Counted from the stretch's first letter, positions 18,197-27,565 are shown. The stretch is 64,000 nt of DNA from Vibrio sp. STUT-A11 (GCF_026000435.1 NZ_AP026764.1:1178001-1242000), one strand, 5' to 3'. The notes: generated from the sequence alone by a model not told the origin. Program-made: numbers and translations.

Positions 18197-19072
18197 ATGG
18201 CAATTCGTCAATGTGCAATTTACGGAAAAGGCGGTATCGGCAAGTCCACTACCACTCAAAACTTAGTGGCGGCTCTAGCTGAAGCTGGTCAAAAAGTAAT
18301 GATCATCGGTTGTGACCCAAAAGCGGATTCAACTCGTCTTATCCTACACACTAAGATGCAAAACACCATCATGGAAATGGCAGCGGAAGCCGGTACTGTT
18401 GAAGACATCGAACTAGAAGATGTACTACTGACTGGTTATGGTGACGTTAAATGTGTTGAGTCAGGTGGTCCAGAGCCAGGCGTTGGTTGTGCAGGTCGTG
18501 GTGTAATCACAGCGATCAACTTCCTGGAAGAAGAAGGTGCATATGAAGATGACCTAGACTTCGTATTTTACGATGTTCTTGGTGACGTTGTGTGTGGTGG
18601 TTTCGCGATGCCAATTCGTGAAAACAAAGCACAAGAAATCTACATCGTTGTTTCAGGTGAAATGATGGCGATGTACGCGGCGAACAACATCTCTAAAGGT
18701 ATCTGTAAGTACGCTGCAACCGGTAGTGTTCGTCTTGCCGGTCTTATCTGTAACTCTCGTAACACTGACCGTGAGGATGAGTTAATCAAGGCTCTAGCCG
18801 CTAAGATCGGTACTCAAATGATCCACTTCGTCCCTCGTGACAATATCGTACAGCGTGCAGAAATCCGTCGTATGACCGTTATTGAATACGATCCCCACTG
18901 TAACCAGGCTGACGAATACCGCACGCTAGCTAAGAAGGTTATTGAGAACGAAATGTTCGTGATTCCTGAGCCATGTACCATGGATGAGTTGGAAGACCTA
19001 CTAATGGAATTCGGCATCATGGAAGTGGAAGACGAGTCTATCGTTGGTAAAACTGCGGCTGAGTTGGCGTAA
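18197..19072 (+). CDS. nifH: Nitrogenase iron protein (dinitrogenase reductase)
   Basis: 291 residues. P-loop GKGGIGKS at about residues 10-17, cluster cysteines in GVGCAGRG (about 98) and DVVCGGF (about 133); these hold the [4Fe-4S] cluster between the two subunits. The arginine of CAGRG is the ADP-ribosylation site known in DraT-regulated species, but no draT/draG gene is in the window. NifH passes electrons to NifDK with ATP hydrolysis and also acts in FeMo-co synthesis. First gene of the nifHDKTY unit; its codon use is strongly biased, as expected for a highly expressed gene. Confidence 0.98.
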   Translation: MAIRQCAIYGKGGIGKSTTTQNLVAALAEAGQKVMIIGCDPKADSTRLILHTKMQNTIMEMAAEAGTVEDIELEDVLLTGYGDVKCVESGGPEPGVGCAGRGVITAINFLEEEGAYEDDLDFVFYDVLGDVVCGGFAMPIRENKAQEIYIVVSGEMMAMYAANNISKGICKYAATGSVRLAGLICNSRNTDREDELIKALAAKIGTQMIHFVPRDNIVQRAEIRRMTVIEYDPHCNQADEYRTLAKKVIENEMFVIPEPCTMDELEDLLMEFGIMEVEDESIVGKTAAELA

Positions 19073-19137
19073 GCGACTGATTTAGCTTGAATGTTTATTA
19101 AGCCTAAATGAGCTTTAAATGGATTTGGAGACAGATT

Positions 19138-20607
19138 ATGTCGATGAATAATGAACAAAAGCAGGCGCTGATAGACGAGGTATTGGAAGTCTACCCTGAG
19201 AAAGCGCGTGAAGACCGTGAGAAACATGTTGCGGTTAGTGATTCTAAATCAGAAGGGACTTGTATCACGTCAAACCGTAAAACGGTTCCCGGTGTAATGA
19301 CTGTGCGTGGCTGTGCTTACGCAGGTTCTAAAGGGGTAGTTTGGGGACCTGTCAAAGATATGATTCATATCTCTCATGGCCCGGTAGGTTGTGGTCAGTA
19401 CTCTCGTGCTGGTCGTCGTAACTACTATTCAGGTACGACTGGTGTTGATTCATTTGGTACGCTGAATGTCACAACTGACTTCCAGGAACGTGACATCGTT
19501 TTTGGTGGAGACAAAAAACTTTCAGCTGCAATTGATGAACTTGAGCAACTGTTCCCGCTATCAAAAGGCATCTCTATTCAGTCAGAATGTCCGGTTGGTC
19601 TTATCGGTGATGACATCGAAGCGGTAGCAAAAGTAAAAGGCGCAGAAATCGGTAAAACCATCGTCCCTGTACGTTGTGAAGGTTTCCGTGGTGTATCTCA
19701 GTCTCTGGGTCACCATATCGCCAACGATACTATTCGTGATTACGTTCTCGATGCAACTGAAGGTGAAGAGAAAATCGAATCAACCCCTTATGATGTAGCC
19801 ATTATTGGTGACTACAATATCGGTGGTGACGCTTGGTCTTCTCGTATCATCCTTGAAGATATGGGTCTACGTGTTGTTGCTCAATGGTCTGGTGACGGTA
19901 CGCTACCAGAAATGAAAAACACACCAAAAGTGGCATTGAACCTGGTTCACTGTTACCGCTCTATGAACTACATCGTTCGTTACATGGAAGAGAAACAGGG
20001 TATTCCATGGATTGAATACAACCTGTTTGGTCCAACCAAGATCGAAGAGTCAATGCGTAAGATTGCGGCATTCTTTGATGACAAGATCCAGAAGCAAACT
20101 GAAGAAGTGATTGCTCGCTACCGTGAGCAATGGCAAGCGGTTATCGACAAGTATCGCCCTCGTCTCGAAGGTAAGTCAGTGATGCTTTACGTCGGTGGTC
20201 TGCGCCCTCGTCACATCATCGGTGCGTATGAAGACTTAGGTATGGAAATCACTGGTGCAGGTTATGAGTTCGCTCACAACGATGACTACGTGAAGACGAC
20301 GCCGGAAGTGAAGGATTCCACGCTGCTATTCGATGATGCAAGTGCATACGAACTGGAAGAATACGTTAAAGCGCTGAAACCAGACCTTGTTGGTTCAGGT
20401 GTTAAAGAGAAATATGTATTCCAAAAAATGGGCTTCCCATTCCGTCAAATGCACAGCTGGGATTACTCAGGTCCTTACCACGGTGTTGATGGCTTCGCTA
20501 TTTTCGCCCGCGATATGGATTTGACTATCAACAACCCTTGCTGGAACAAGATGAAAGCACCTTGGTTGGAAGAAGCATCAGAAGAAGCGCTAGCGAAAAC
20601 TGCTTAA
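19138..20607 (+). CDS. nifD: Nitrogenase MoFe protein alpha chain
   Basis: 489 residues from the ATG at 19138 (TTGGAGAC upstream); an in-frame start at 19108 lacks a ribosome site. P-cluster cysteines lie in TVRGCAYAG, GPVGCGQYS and SECPVG. The FeMo-co ligands are Cys in NLVHCYRSMNY and His in FRQMHSWDYSGPYHG; the substrate-channel His is in SLGHHIAND. These residues identify the molybdenum enzyme rather than the V or Fe-only forms. It forms the alpha2beta2 dinitrogenase with NifK. 65 bases after nifH, same transcript. Confidence 0.98.
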   Translation: MSMNNEQKQALIDEVLEVYPEKAREDREKHVAVSDSKSEGTCITSNRKTVPGVMTVRGCAYAGSKGVVWGPVKDMIHISHGPVGCGQYSRAGRRNYYSGTTGVDSFGTLNVTTDFQERDIVFGGDKKLSAAIDELEQLFPLSKGISIQSECPVGLIGDDIEAVAKVKGAEIGKTIVPVRCEGFRGVSQSLGHHIANDTIRDYVLDATEGEEKIESTPYDVAIIGDYNIGGDAWSSRIILEDMGLRVVAQWSGDGTLPEMKNTPKVALNLVHCYRSMNYIVRYMEEKQGIPWIEYNLFGPTKIEESMRKIAAFFDDKIQKQTEEVIARYREQWQAVIDKYRPRLEGKSVMLYVGGLRPRHIIGAYEDLGMEITGAGYEFAHNDDYVKTTPEVKDSTLLFDDASAYELEEYVKALKPDLVGSGVKEKYVFQKMGFPFRQMHSWDYSGPYHGVDGFAIFARDMDLTINNPCWNKMKAPWLEEASEEALAKTA

Positions 20608-20684
20608 TGTGAGTTGGAAAGGATTTCCAATTAATGTAACCCGAGCCGGAGTTCACAGATTAGTGGCACGGTAGGAGAATACTC

Positions 20685-22250
20685 ATGACTCAAAAAGTTG
20701 AAGATATTAAAACTGGTTATGCTCTCTTTCAGCAACCAGAATATCAAGAGATGATGTCGAACAAACGCGCATCTTTTGAACAAGGCATTGATGCTGAGAA
20801 GGTTAGTGAAACCTTTGAATGGACAACAACCAAAGAATACCAAGAGATAAACTTTGCTCGTAAACACATCACGATTGACCCGGCAAAAGCTTGTCAGCCA
20901 TTGGGTGCGGTACTGTGTTCTCTAGGTTTTGAGAAAACATTACCATACGTACACGGCTCTCAAGGTTGTGTTGCGTACTTCCGTAGTTATTTTAACCGTC
21001 ACTTCAAAGAGCCAGTAGCGTGTGTGTCTGACTCAATGACAGAAGACGCGGCAGTATTTGGTGGTCAGGAAAACATGTTCCAGGGTTTGGAAAATGCGTT
21101 CGCGCTATACAGACCAGAAGTGGTAGCGGTTTCGACTACCTGTATGGCTGAGGTAATTGGTGATGACTTGAACGCGTTTATCAATAACGCGAAAGATAAA
21201 GGTCATATTCCAAAAGAGCTACCTACACCATTTGCACATACACCATCGTTTGTTGGTAGTCATGTGACGGGTTGGGACGGCATGTTTGAAGGCATGATGA
21301 AATACTTTACTGATCAAGAAAGTATTAATGTTGGCAGCAATGGCAAAATCAACATCGTACCTGGATTTGAAACTTACCTTGGTAACTATCGCGTCATTCA
21401 TCGTATGTTGAAAGAAATGGACGTTGATTACTCTTTCCTATGTGATCCATCTGAAGTATTGGATACCCCTGCAGACGGTGAATACCGTATGTATGCTGGT
21501 GGTACTTCAATTGAAGAAATGAAAGATGCACCGAATGCTAAAACAACGTTCTTGCTTCAGCCTAATCAACTTGTGAAATCTAAAAAATACATCGAGGGTG
21601 TTTGGAAACACGAAGTTCCTGCAACGACAATCCCTATGGGGCTGGAGTGGACAGATGATTTCTTAATGAAAGTGTCTGAAGTCACTGGTCAACCGATTCC
21701 TGCTTCTTTGACTAAAGAGCGTGGTCGTCTTGTTGACATGATGACTGACTCGCACACTTGGTTGCACGGCGTGACGATTTCACTATACGGTGACCCAGAT
21801 TACCTATTGGGTATGTGTAAGTTCCTAACCGAGCTTGGTTGTGAAATTAAGCATGTTCTTTGTAACAACGGTTCGAAGAAGTGGAAGAAAGAAATTGAAG
21901 CACAACTTGCAGAAACACCATACGGTGCCGATGCCGAAGTGTTCTTCAAACAAGACTTGTGGCACCTACGTTCACTAATGTTTACTGACAAACCCGATCT
22001 ATTGATTGGTAACTCGTACGGTAAATTCATTGAGCGTGACACTAAAGCGAAAGGTCCTGAGTTTGAAGTACCACTAGTGCGCATTGGTTTCCCTATTTTC
22101 GACCGCCACCACTTACATCGCCAATCTACACTGGGCTATGAAGGTGCAATGTACGTCTTAACCACTTTGGTTAACGAAGTACTGGCTAAGCTGGATCGTG
22201 ACACAAGCGACCTAGGCAAAACTGACCTTGGTTTTGACTTAGTTCGTTAA
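20685..22250 (+). CDS. nifK: Nitrogenase MoFe protein beta chain
   Basis: 521 residues, the length of Klebsiella/Azotobacter-type NifK. P-cluster cysteines lie in KACQPLGAVLCSLGF, GSQGCVAYFRSYF and STTCMAEVIGDD. It pairs with NifD and holds half of each P-cluster. 77 bases after nifD, with GGTAGGAG upstream of its ATG. A terminator-like hairpin follows directly after the stop. Confidence 0.98.
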   Translation: MTQKVEDIKTGYALFQQPEYQEMMSNKRASFEQGIDAEKVSETFEWTTTKEYQEINFARKHITIDPAKACQPLGAVLCSLGFEKTLPYVHGSQGCVAYFRSYFNRHFKEPVACVSDSMTEDAAVFGGQENMFQGLENAFALYRPEVVAVSTTCMAEVIGDDLNAFINNAKDKGHIPKELPTPFAHTPSFVGSHVTGWDGMFEGMMKYFTDQESINVGSNGKINIVPGFETYLGNYRVIHRMLKEMDVDYSFLCDPSEVLDTPADGEYRMYAGGTSIEEMKDAPNAKTTFLLQPNQLVKSKKYIEGVWKHEVPATTIPMGLEWTDDFLMKVSEVTGQPIPASLTKERGRLVDMMTDSHTWLHGVTISLYGDPDYLLGMCKFLTELGCEIKHVLCNNGSKKWKKEIEAQLAETPYGADAEVFFKQDLWHLRSLMFTDKPDLLIGNSYGKFIERDTKAKGPEFEVPLVRIGFPIFDRHHLHRQSTLGYEGAMYVLTTLVNEVLAKLDRDTSDLGKTDLGFDLVR

Positions 22251-22257
22251 TCTAAAT

Positions 22258-22287
22258 GACCGGCGGTATTTACCGTCGGTCCTTTTT
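22258..22287 (+). terminator. Terminator-like hairpin between nifK and nifT
   Basis: A ten-bp GC-rich stem (22258-22267 with 22272-22281, one G-T pair), loop ATTT, followed by CTTTTT. In form it is an intrinsic terminator, but nifT follows in the same direction with no promoter I can see, so it probably lets part of transcription through. Confidence 0.75.
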
Positions 22288-22310
22288 CAGCCTAAAACGA
22301 GGGAGTTGTT

Positions 22311-22532
22311 ATGGCTAATGTAATGATTCAGTACAACGAAAATAACCAGTTGTCGCTTTATTTACCTAAGAAGGATTTGGAAGAGGTCATTACTTTCTTC
22401 GAATTTGATTCTGAAGATAAATGGGGTGGTGAAGTGCGCCTGGCAAATGGTGCTATTTATCATATTGATCCCATGACCAGAAAACCCAGATTACCAATCA
22501 CGGTGAAAGCCAGAAGGTTACAAGCGGCGTAA
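22311..22532 (+). CDS. nifT: NifT/FixU family protein
   Basis: 73 residues with the NifT pattern: an initial MANVMIQYN beta strand, then KDLEEVI, WGGEVRLANG and DPMTRKPRLPITVKARRL. NifT is conserved next to nifHDK but its function is not settled; mutants in Klebsiella show little effect. It lies 60 bases after nifK, behind the hairpin, and before nifY. Confidence 0.93.
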   Translation: MANVMIQYNENNQLSLYLPKKDLEEVITFFEFDSEDKWGGEVRLANGAIYHIDPMTRKPRLPITVKARRLQAA

Positions 22533-22548
22533 GTTAAGGGGGAATATC

Positions 22549-23238
22549 ATGATGGACACTACTATTTCTGACCAAGCAGCTTTTCGAGTTGCTTTAGCGT
22601 CTAAATCGCTACCGAATATCGACTTACGCTCTTTGTTAGGGCTATTGATCCAACATCTGGGTGAGCCGCTTACTGAAACTAAGTTAGTGGGTTTATCACC
22701 GAAAGCGTTTCGTTTAATGGTGAGCTCTCTTGGTTCTGGACCGACACGCAAAGATGTGTCGAGTGCTCTGGATGTGTTGTGCAATCCGGAAGTGAGCGAT
22801 GTTTCAGCACCACAAGTTTCGGTACAAGCGCCGATTGCAGGACCAAAACTCAAAGTCGCTTTGACCTCGAATCAGGGCGAGGTGGTGAACGGCCATTATG
22901 GTTCTTGTTTACGTGTGTTGATTTATGAAGTCAGTGCCAAGGAGCATCAGTTGGTTGAAGTTCGTGACATGCCGACTGAGAAAAAAGGCGAACAACGTGC
23001 TATCGCGATGTTAGACAGAATTCGTGATTGCCACATGTTGTTCACCCTGTCTATTGGTGGCCCCGCTGCTGCGCGTGTCACTCGCGCCAATATTCATCCG
23101 ATTAAAAAAATGACACCGATGTCAGCGGAAGAAGTTCTGAGTGATTTATCTAACGTAATTGCGACCAACCCACCGCCATGGATTAAACGTATTCTAGGCA
23201 TTGACACTCCCGAGAGAATATTGGAGGAAGAGCTATGA
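22549..23238 (+). CDS. nifY: Nitrogenase cofactor-binding protein NifY
   Basis: 229 residues. The N-terminal 90 residues are a helical region like that of NifY/NafY; the C-terminal part is a dinitrogenase FeMo-co-binding domain (NifX/NifB/VnfX type) with KVALTSNQGEVVNGHYGSC and IGGPAAARVTRANI. In Klebsiella NifY holds apo-dinitrogenase until FeMo-co is inserted. It overlaps the following small gene by four bases, so the two are translationally coupled. Confidence 0.9.
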   Translation: MMDTTISDQAAFRVALASKSLPNIDLRSLLGLLIQHLGEPLTETKLVGLSPKAFRLMVSSLGSGPTRKDVSSALDVLCNPEVSDVSAPQVSVQAPIAGPKLKVALTSNQGEVVNGHYGSCLRVLIYEVSAKEHQLVEVRDMPTEKKGEQRAIAMLDRIRDCHMLFTLSIGGPAAARVTRANIHPIKKMTPMSAEEVLSDLSNVIATNPPPWIKRILGIDTPERILEEEL

Positions 23239-23549
23239 GTAATTCTGCTACCGCTGAGCATGCTACCGGCATTGAACTGGCTAGTTTATCCGAGAGTATG
23301 CTGTCTACTATTGTTTCGCAGTTAGACAATGAATCCGATATTAGTCAGGACACCTTATCTCGCCTGCAATTCAGTTATCCTGATTTGCGTTTTACTCTCT
23401 GTTTTGAAGAAGAGATGGGCTCCCATGATGCGTACGTCGAAGCGAGTGGCTTTGATGTCCATTTGGTGTCTCATAGTACGTCTGGGTGCAGTTCTCTGAC
23501 TCAGGAATTAGCTCAGAGTTCCGGCCTGGTGATTGCGCTTCACGATTAG
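23235..23549 (+). CDS. Small nif-associated protein, possibly DUF6129 family
   Basis: 104 residues starting at the ATGA overlap with nifY. Acidic; contains LSESMLSTIVSQLDNE and FSYPDLRFTLCFEEEMG. Small unknown genes occur at this place, between nifY and nifE, in Azotobacter-type clusters, and I think this is the same group (DUF6129), from memory only. No catalytic motif is seen. The tight coupling with nifY suggests a supporting role in MoFe protein maturation. Confidence 0.6.
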   Translation: MSNSATAEHATGIELASLSESMLSTIVSQLDNESDISQDTLSRLQFSYPDLRFTLCFEEEMGSHDAYVEASGFDVHLVSHSTSGCSSLTQELAQSSGLVIALHD

Positions 23550-23561
23550 TGAAGTGCTTTT

Positions 23562-23577
23562 TGTCAGTTTTACGACA
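23562..23577 (+). promoter_or_regulatory. NifA upstream activator site, nifE
   Basis: TGT-N10-ACA, 52 bases upstream of the nifE -24 element. Confidence 0.75.
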
Positions 23578-23626
23578 ATGTCAGCTTTTGTTTTTGTCAG
23601 TGCCTAATTTAATCAATGAGTTACGA

Positions 23627-23644
23627 GTGGAATGGCACTTGCAG
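23627..23644 (+). promoter_or_regulatory. Sigma-54 promoter of nifENX
   Basis: TGGAATG-N4-TTGCA with GG (23629-23630) and GC (23641-23642) ten bases apart. Predicted start near 23653. With the NifA site it makes nifENX a separate unit, as in Klebsiella. Confidence 0.8.
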
Positions 23645-23698
23645 CTAACTAAGTATTAAGTATCTCAATTTTAACTGTTGCAACTCAAGGAGAGCCGC

Positions 23699-25117
23699 AT
23701 GAAGCGATCGGAGATCAAGTTACTGCAAGATGAACCCGCCTGTGAGCACAACAGCGGAGAAAAAAGTGGTTGTAGCCGACCAAAGCCTGGCGCAACGGCT
23801 GGAGGCTGTTGTTTTGATGGCGCACAGATAAGCTTACTACCAATAGCGGATGTGGGACATATCGTACATGGTCCAATTGGCTGTGCGGGAAACACCTGGA
23901 ACAACCGCGGGACTCGTGCTCTGGGCAGCAACCTGTTTCGCTATGGATTTACCACTGATCTTAATGAGCAGGATGTCGTTATGGGACGTGCAGAGAAACG
24001 TCTGTTGCATGCGATAAAACAACTTATTAAACAACATCAACCACCTGCGGTTTTTGTTTATATGACCTGCGTTCCAGCCCTGGAAGGGAATGATATTGAA
24101 GCCATCTGTTCCCTTGCCACAGAGCGTTGGAAAATACCTGTGATTCCTGTCGATGCAGCGGGCTTTTATGGTAACAAAAACCTGGGTAACCGAATCGCCG
24201 GTAATGTGATGGTTGAGCGCGTGGTGGGCAGCGCCGAGCCGCCGGAAAAACCAAACATGCTTCATGATTCGACACGCCGAGTACACGATATCGTTCTTAT
24301 CGGCGAATACAACATCGCCGGAGAATTTTGGCATGTATCGCCGTTATTTGAGCGTTTAGGGTTAAGAGTGTTGTGCTGTATGGCAGGTGATACTCAGTTC
24401 CATCAAATACAAACTATGCATCGTGCAGACGCTGCCATGGTCGTTTGTGCTCGCGCACAAGTAAATGTTGCACGAAAACTGGAAGAAAAATGGGGTATCC
24501 CCTGGTTTGAAGGGAGCTTCTACGGTATCGAAGATACGTCGAATTCACTGCGAGAGTTTGCCCGTTTACTGGGCGACCCCAAGCTGAGCGAAGAAGTAGA
24601 AATCTTGATTGCAGAAGAAGAAAGACGCATTCGCTCTGCTCTGGCACCTTACGCAGAAAAACTGAGTGGTAAGCGAGCGCTGCTTTATACCGGGGGCGTT
24701 AAATCCTGGTCAGTCGTGAGTGCCTTGCAAGAGCTGGGTATTGAGTGTGTTGCAACTGGCACCCGTAAATCGACCCAATCTGATAAAAATAAAATCCTGG
24801 AGATTATGGGCAAAGAGGCGTTAATGCTGGATGAAGGTGGCGCGACTTTGTTGCTTGAGACTTATCATCAACATCACGCTGATGTCATGATTGCCGGTGG
24901 GCGAAACATGTACACCGCATTAAAAGCTAAGTTGCCATTTCTGGATATCAACCAAGAGCGTGAACATGCCTATGCCGGGTATGAAGGAATGCTCACCTTA
25001 GCGCAAGAACTGTGCAGAACAATCGAAGCACCTATCTGGCAAGCCGTTCAAAGTCAGGCTCCCTGGATCGTCGAAGACGCAACATTCACTTCTACCATCA
25101 TTGAAAAAGGAGCCTGA
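23699..25117 (+). CDS. nifE: FeMo-co assembly scaffold subunit NifE
   Basis: 472 residues from the ATG at 23699 (CAAGGAGAG upstream). A NifD homologue with GGCCFDGAQISLLPIADVGHIVHGPIGCAG and MTCVPALEGND, the cysteines that hold its cluster. The NifEN complex receives the NifB-cofactor and converts it to FeMo-co with Mo and homocitrate. It ends two bases before the nifN ATG. Confidence 0.96.
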   Translation: MKRSEIKLLQDEPACEHNSGEKSGCSRPKPGATAGGCCFDGAQISLLPIADVGHIVHGPIGCAGNTWNNRGTRALGSNLFRYGFTTDLNEQDVVMGRAEKRLLHAIKQLIKQHQPPAVFVYMTCVPALEGNDIEAICSLATERWKIPVIPVDAAGFYGNKNLGNRIAGNVMVERVVGSAEPPEKPNMLHDSTRRVHDIVLIGEYNIAGEFWHVSPLFERLGLRVLCCMAGDTQFHQIQTMHRADAAMVVCARAQVNVARKLEEKWGIPWFEGSFYGIEDTSNSLREFARLLGDPKLSEEVEILIAEEERRIRSALAPYAEKLSGKRALLYTGGVKSWSVVSALQELGIECVATGTRKSTQSDKNKILEIMGKEALMLDEGGATLLLETYHQHHADVMIAGGRNMYTALKAKLPFLDINQEREHAYAGYEGMLTLAQELCRTIEAPIWQAVQSQAPWIVEDATFTSTIIEKGA

Positions 25118-25118
25118 T

Positions 25119-26489
25119 ATGGTTACTCCAATCAAACAAAACTCACCACTGGTTACCCAGCCGTTAAAGACGAGTCCGGCAACGGGGGCAACCCTGGCAA
25201 CCCTTGGTTTTGCGGGCTCGATACCTTTGATGCATGGCTCTCAAGGCTGCAGTGCGTTCACTAAGGTTTACCTTATTCAACACTTAAGAGAACCTATTCC
25301 CTTACAGAATACGGCAATTGATCAAGTTTCTGCCGTCATGGGGGGAGAGGGGAATGTCAGTGAAGCACTACAAGTGTTATGTGAAAAGCATTCCCCAGAA
25401 TTGATCGTGCTCATGAGCACAGGGCTAACTGAAATGCAGGGGGCTGACCTGTACCATGCGATCACCAATTTTACACTGCAGCATCCGCAATACGCCGAAA
25501 CTCGAATTGTCCCGGTGATGACTCCAGACTTTATCGGTTCAATGCAATCCGGTTATGCGCATACGGTTCGTAGTGTGGTGAAACAATTGGTGAGAGGACC
25601 AACAGGTCGTGCCAAACAGCGCACGCAAGTGAATATTCTCTGTACTATTGGCATGACTTCTGCGGATATTGAAACGATTAAACGCTACGTAGAAGCATTC
25701 GATCTGGACTCTGTTGTTGTTCCTGACTTATCGCTTTCATTAGATGGTCACTTAGGCGGTGAGGATTACAGTGCAACCAGCACGGGTGGCACCTCCGTGC
25801 TTGAAGTTGAGCTGATGGCCGACAGCGCGATCACGCTGGTATTCGGCGAATCTATGGACGATGTCGCGCGATGGCTTAAAGTGCGATTCGACATTGGGTA
25901 TCGCCAATTTGGCATGGCGATGAATCTGGATGCAATCGACCCATTTATCATGACGTTATCTGAAATAAGTGGCCGTCCGGTTCCCGGATGGATAACACGT
26001 GAGCGCCAACGACTGCAGGATGCCTTGCTTGATGTGCATTTTCTGCTCAGTGGCGAGCAATACACCATCGCACTTGAACCTGATTTGGCGCAAGGTTACG
26101 TCGGTCTGTTGGCAATGGCTGGTGGCACTATTAGTCAGGTTGTTACGACACTAGATGTAGCGGGGTTACAAAACATGGAAGCGCAAGAGATCATTGTCGG
26201 TGATCTTTCGTGCATCGACCTTTCCAATCCTGAGCTCACCCTAGTGATTGGCAACAGCCATTGCGCAAACGTGTGCGAGTCGGTTGTCCCGGTTATGCGA
26301 GTCGGCTTCCCATGTTTTGATCAGTTTGGCAACATGGAGATGAAACAAATAGGCTATGAAGGTGCTCGTCAACGACTGTTCTCTCTCGCTAACTTATTAC
26401 TTCGTAACCATAAAGACGAGGTAACACCCCACGTCAGTTACTATCGATTTAGTGCGGATGACGTAATGCCGACAACGGAGGTGTTATGA
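25119..26489 (+). CDS. nifN: FeMo-co assembly scaffold subunit NifN
   Basis: 456 residues from the ATG at 25119, with AAAAAGGAG six to twelve bases upstream; an earlier in-frame start at 25101 overlaps nifE and lacks support. A NifK homologue: SPATGATLATLGFAGSIPLMHGSQGCSAF, STGLTEMQGADL and GEDYSATSTGGTSV. It forms the NifEN scaffold with NifE. Overlaps nifX by four bases. Confidence 0.95.
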   Translation: MVTPIKQNSPLVTQPLKTSPATGATLATLGFAGSIPLMHGSQGCSAFTKVYLIQHLREPIPLQNTAIDQVSAVMGGEGNVSEALQVLCEKHSPELIVLMSTGLTEMQGADLYHAITNFTLQHPQYAETRIVPVMTPDFIGSMQSGYAHTVRSVVKQLVRGPTGRAKQRTQVNILCTIGMTSADIETIKRYVEAFDLDSVVVPDLSLSLDGHLGGEDYSATSTGGTSVLEVELMADSAITLVFGESMDDVARWLKVRFDIGYRQFGMAMNLDAIDPFIMTLSEISGRPVPGWITRERQRLQDALLDVHFLLSGEQYTIALEPDLAQGYVGLLAMAGGTISQVVTTLDVAGLQNMEAQEIIVGDLSCIDLSNPELTLVIGNSHCANVCESVVPVMRVGFPCFDQFGNMEMKQIGYEGARQRLFSLANLLLRNHKDEVTPHVSYYRFSADDVMPTTEVL

Positions 26490-26965
26490 AGTCGACAAAA
26501 AGAAGGCTACACCTTCCACCGGAGCCAACCGAGGAGGACCTGCGCGTTAAAATAGCTTTTACCACTTCGGATCGACAAACGGTTGACCAACATTTTGGTT
26601 CCGCCAAAGGCGTGCTGATTTACGGTATCTACGAGTCGGAGTGGCACTTGATGGAAGCCATTGAATACAGCACTAGCGGCCCAGCACACGATAAATTACC
26701 CAGTCGCATCGCTGACTTATCAGGGTGTGCAGCGATCTTTTGCAATGCATGTGGCGCTTCCGCTATTCGACAATTGATTGAATATGATATCCAGCCAGTC
26801 AAAGTCAGTGAGGGGTGCGACATTCACTTCTTACTGACGGAAGTGATGTCAGAATTAGACAGTGCTCAGACTGGATGGCTCGCCAGAGCCCTTAAGAAAA
26901 ATAAGCTGCCAGACGCCTCAGACACGCAAAAGAGGTTAACTCAGCTAATGGATGAAGATTGGTAA
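26486..26965 (+). CDS. nifX: Nitrogenase cofactor carrier NifX
   Basis: 159 residues; starts in the ATGA overlap with nifN. Contains the NifX domain (KIAFTTSDRQTVDQHFGSAKG, then FCNACGASAIRQL), which binds NifB-co and passes it to NifEN. Follows nifN as in most gammaproteobacteria. Confidence 0.95.
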   Translation: MKSTKRRLHLPPEPTEEDLRVKIAFTTSDRQTVDQHFGSAKGVLIYGIYESEWHLMEAIEYSTSGPAHDKLPSRIADLSGCAAIFCNACGASAIRQLIEYDIQPVKVSEGCDIHFLLTEVMSELDSAQTGWLARALKKNKLPDASDTQKRLTQLMDEDW

Positions 26966-26989
26966 ACGCTTAATACAAGGATGATTAAT

Positions 26990-27274
26990 GTGAGTAATAA
27001 AATAAGCTATACCCGCGGTGGTGATCCATGGGTACCTCAATTTATTGAAGCAATTGATAAACAAAACTGCATCGGCTGTGGACGCTGCTTTAAAGTGTGT
27101 TCACGTGATGTGTTTGATCTGGTTGAGAACGACGACATTGATGAAGATGATGACTACTATGACGAAGATGAAGTCATGATGGTCATGACGCTTAAAAACG
27201 CCGAAGATTGTATTGGTTGTGAAGCGTGTTCAAAAGTGTGTCCGAAAAACTGCCAAACCTTTGCTGCGGCTTAG
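26990..27274 (+). CDS. fdxB: nif-linked 2[4Fe-4S] ferredoxin (FdxB, ferredoxin III)
   Basis: About 94 residues. Two cluster motifs, CIGCGRCFKVC and CIGCEACSKVCPKNC, flank a very acidic stretch (DDIDEDDDYYDEDE), the mark of nif-specific ferredoxin III. I prefer GTG at 26990, with AAGG seven bases upstream; the ATG at 26981 touches that same AAGG. It may give electrons for cofactor assembly or nitrogenase. Last gene of the nifENX unit. Confidence 0.9.
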   Translation: MSNKISYTRGGDPWVPQFIEAIDKQNCIGCGRCFKVCSRDVFDLVENDDIDEDDDYYDEDEVMMVMTLKNAEDCIGCEACSKVCPKNCQTFAAA

Positions 27275-27301
27275 CAACGGATATCCTATTCCAATTAATC
27301 G

Positions 27302-27434
27302 GTCATCCTGAACAGCGACGAAGGAGTGTGATTCAGGATCTTCTTTGCGAGTGTACTGGCGCTGAAGGTGACAGCTCCGGTTCTGCGCTAAAAGTGAGTA
27401 GATTCCTGATGTCGCTATGGCTCCTCGGAATGAC
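27302..27434 (+). repeat. 133-bp MITE-like repeat, copy 1
   Basis: Begins GTCATCCTGAACAGCGACG and ends CTCCTCGGAATGAC, imperfect terminal inverted repeats. A second copy of exactly the same length lies at 35646-35778 in the opposite orientation; the ends match closely (about 36 of 39 at the GTCATCC end) and the middles differ. No coding capacity. It resembles the short dispersed repeats of Vibrio genomes. Confidence 0.8.
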
Positions 27435-27549
27435 GTTGACTTTTAGATTTGACTCACCGCTTGGGCTTAATTTCTAATAAGGGTGAGGTCTCATCCTTTT
27501 TAGTCAATCCTCTTTGTACCCTTGATGTTTCTTAGCTGACAATTTGTAT

Positions 27550-27565
27550 TGTCACAATCCCTACA
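27550..27565 (+). promoter_or_regulatory. NifA upstream activator site, nifU
   Basis: TGT-N10-ACA, 96 bases upstream of the nifU -24 element. Confidence 0.75.

Noticed and set aside
23837..24334. 165-codon minus-strand frame inside nifE
   Set aside because: Antisense to a certain gene, no ribosome site or known domain.
27226..27477. Plus-strand frame across the end of fdxB and repeat copy 1
   Set aside because: Made of ferredoxin end in another frame plus the non-coding 133-bp repeat.
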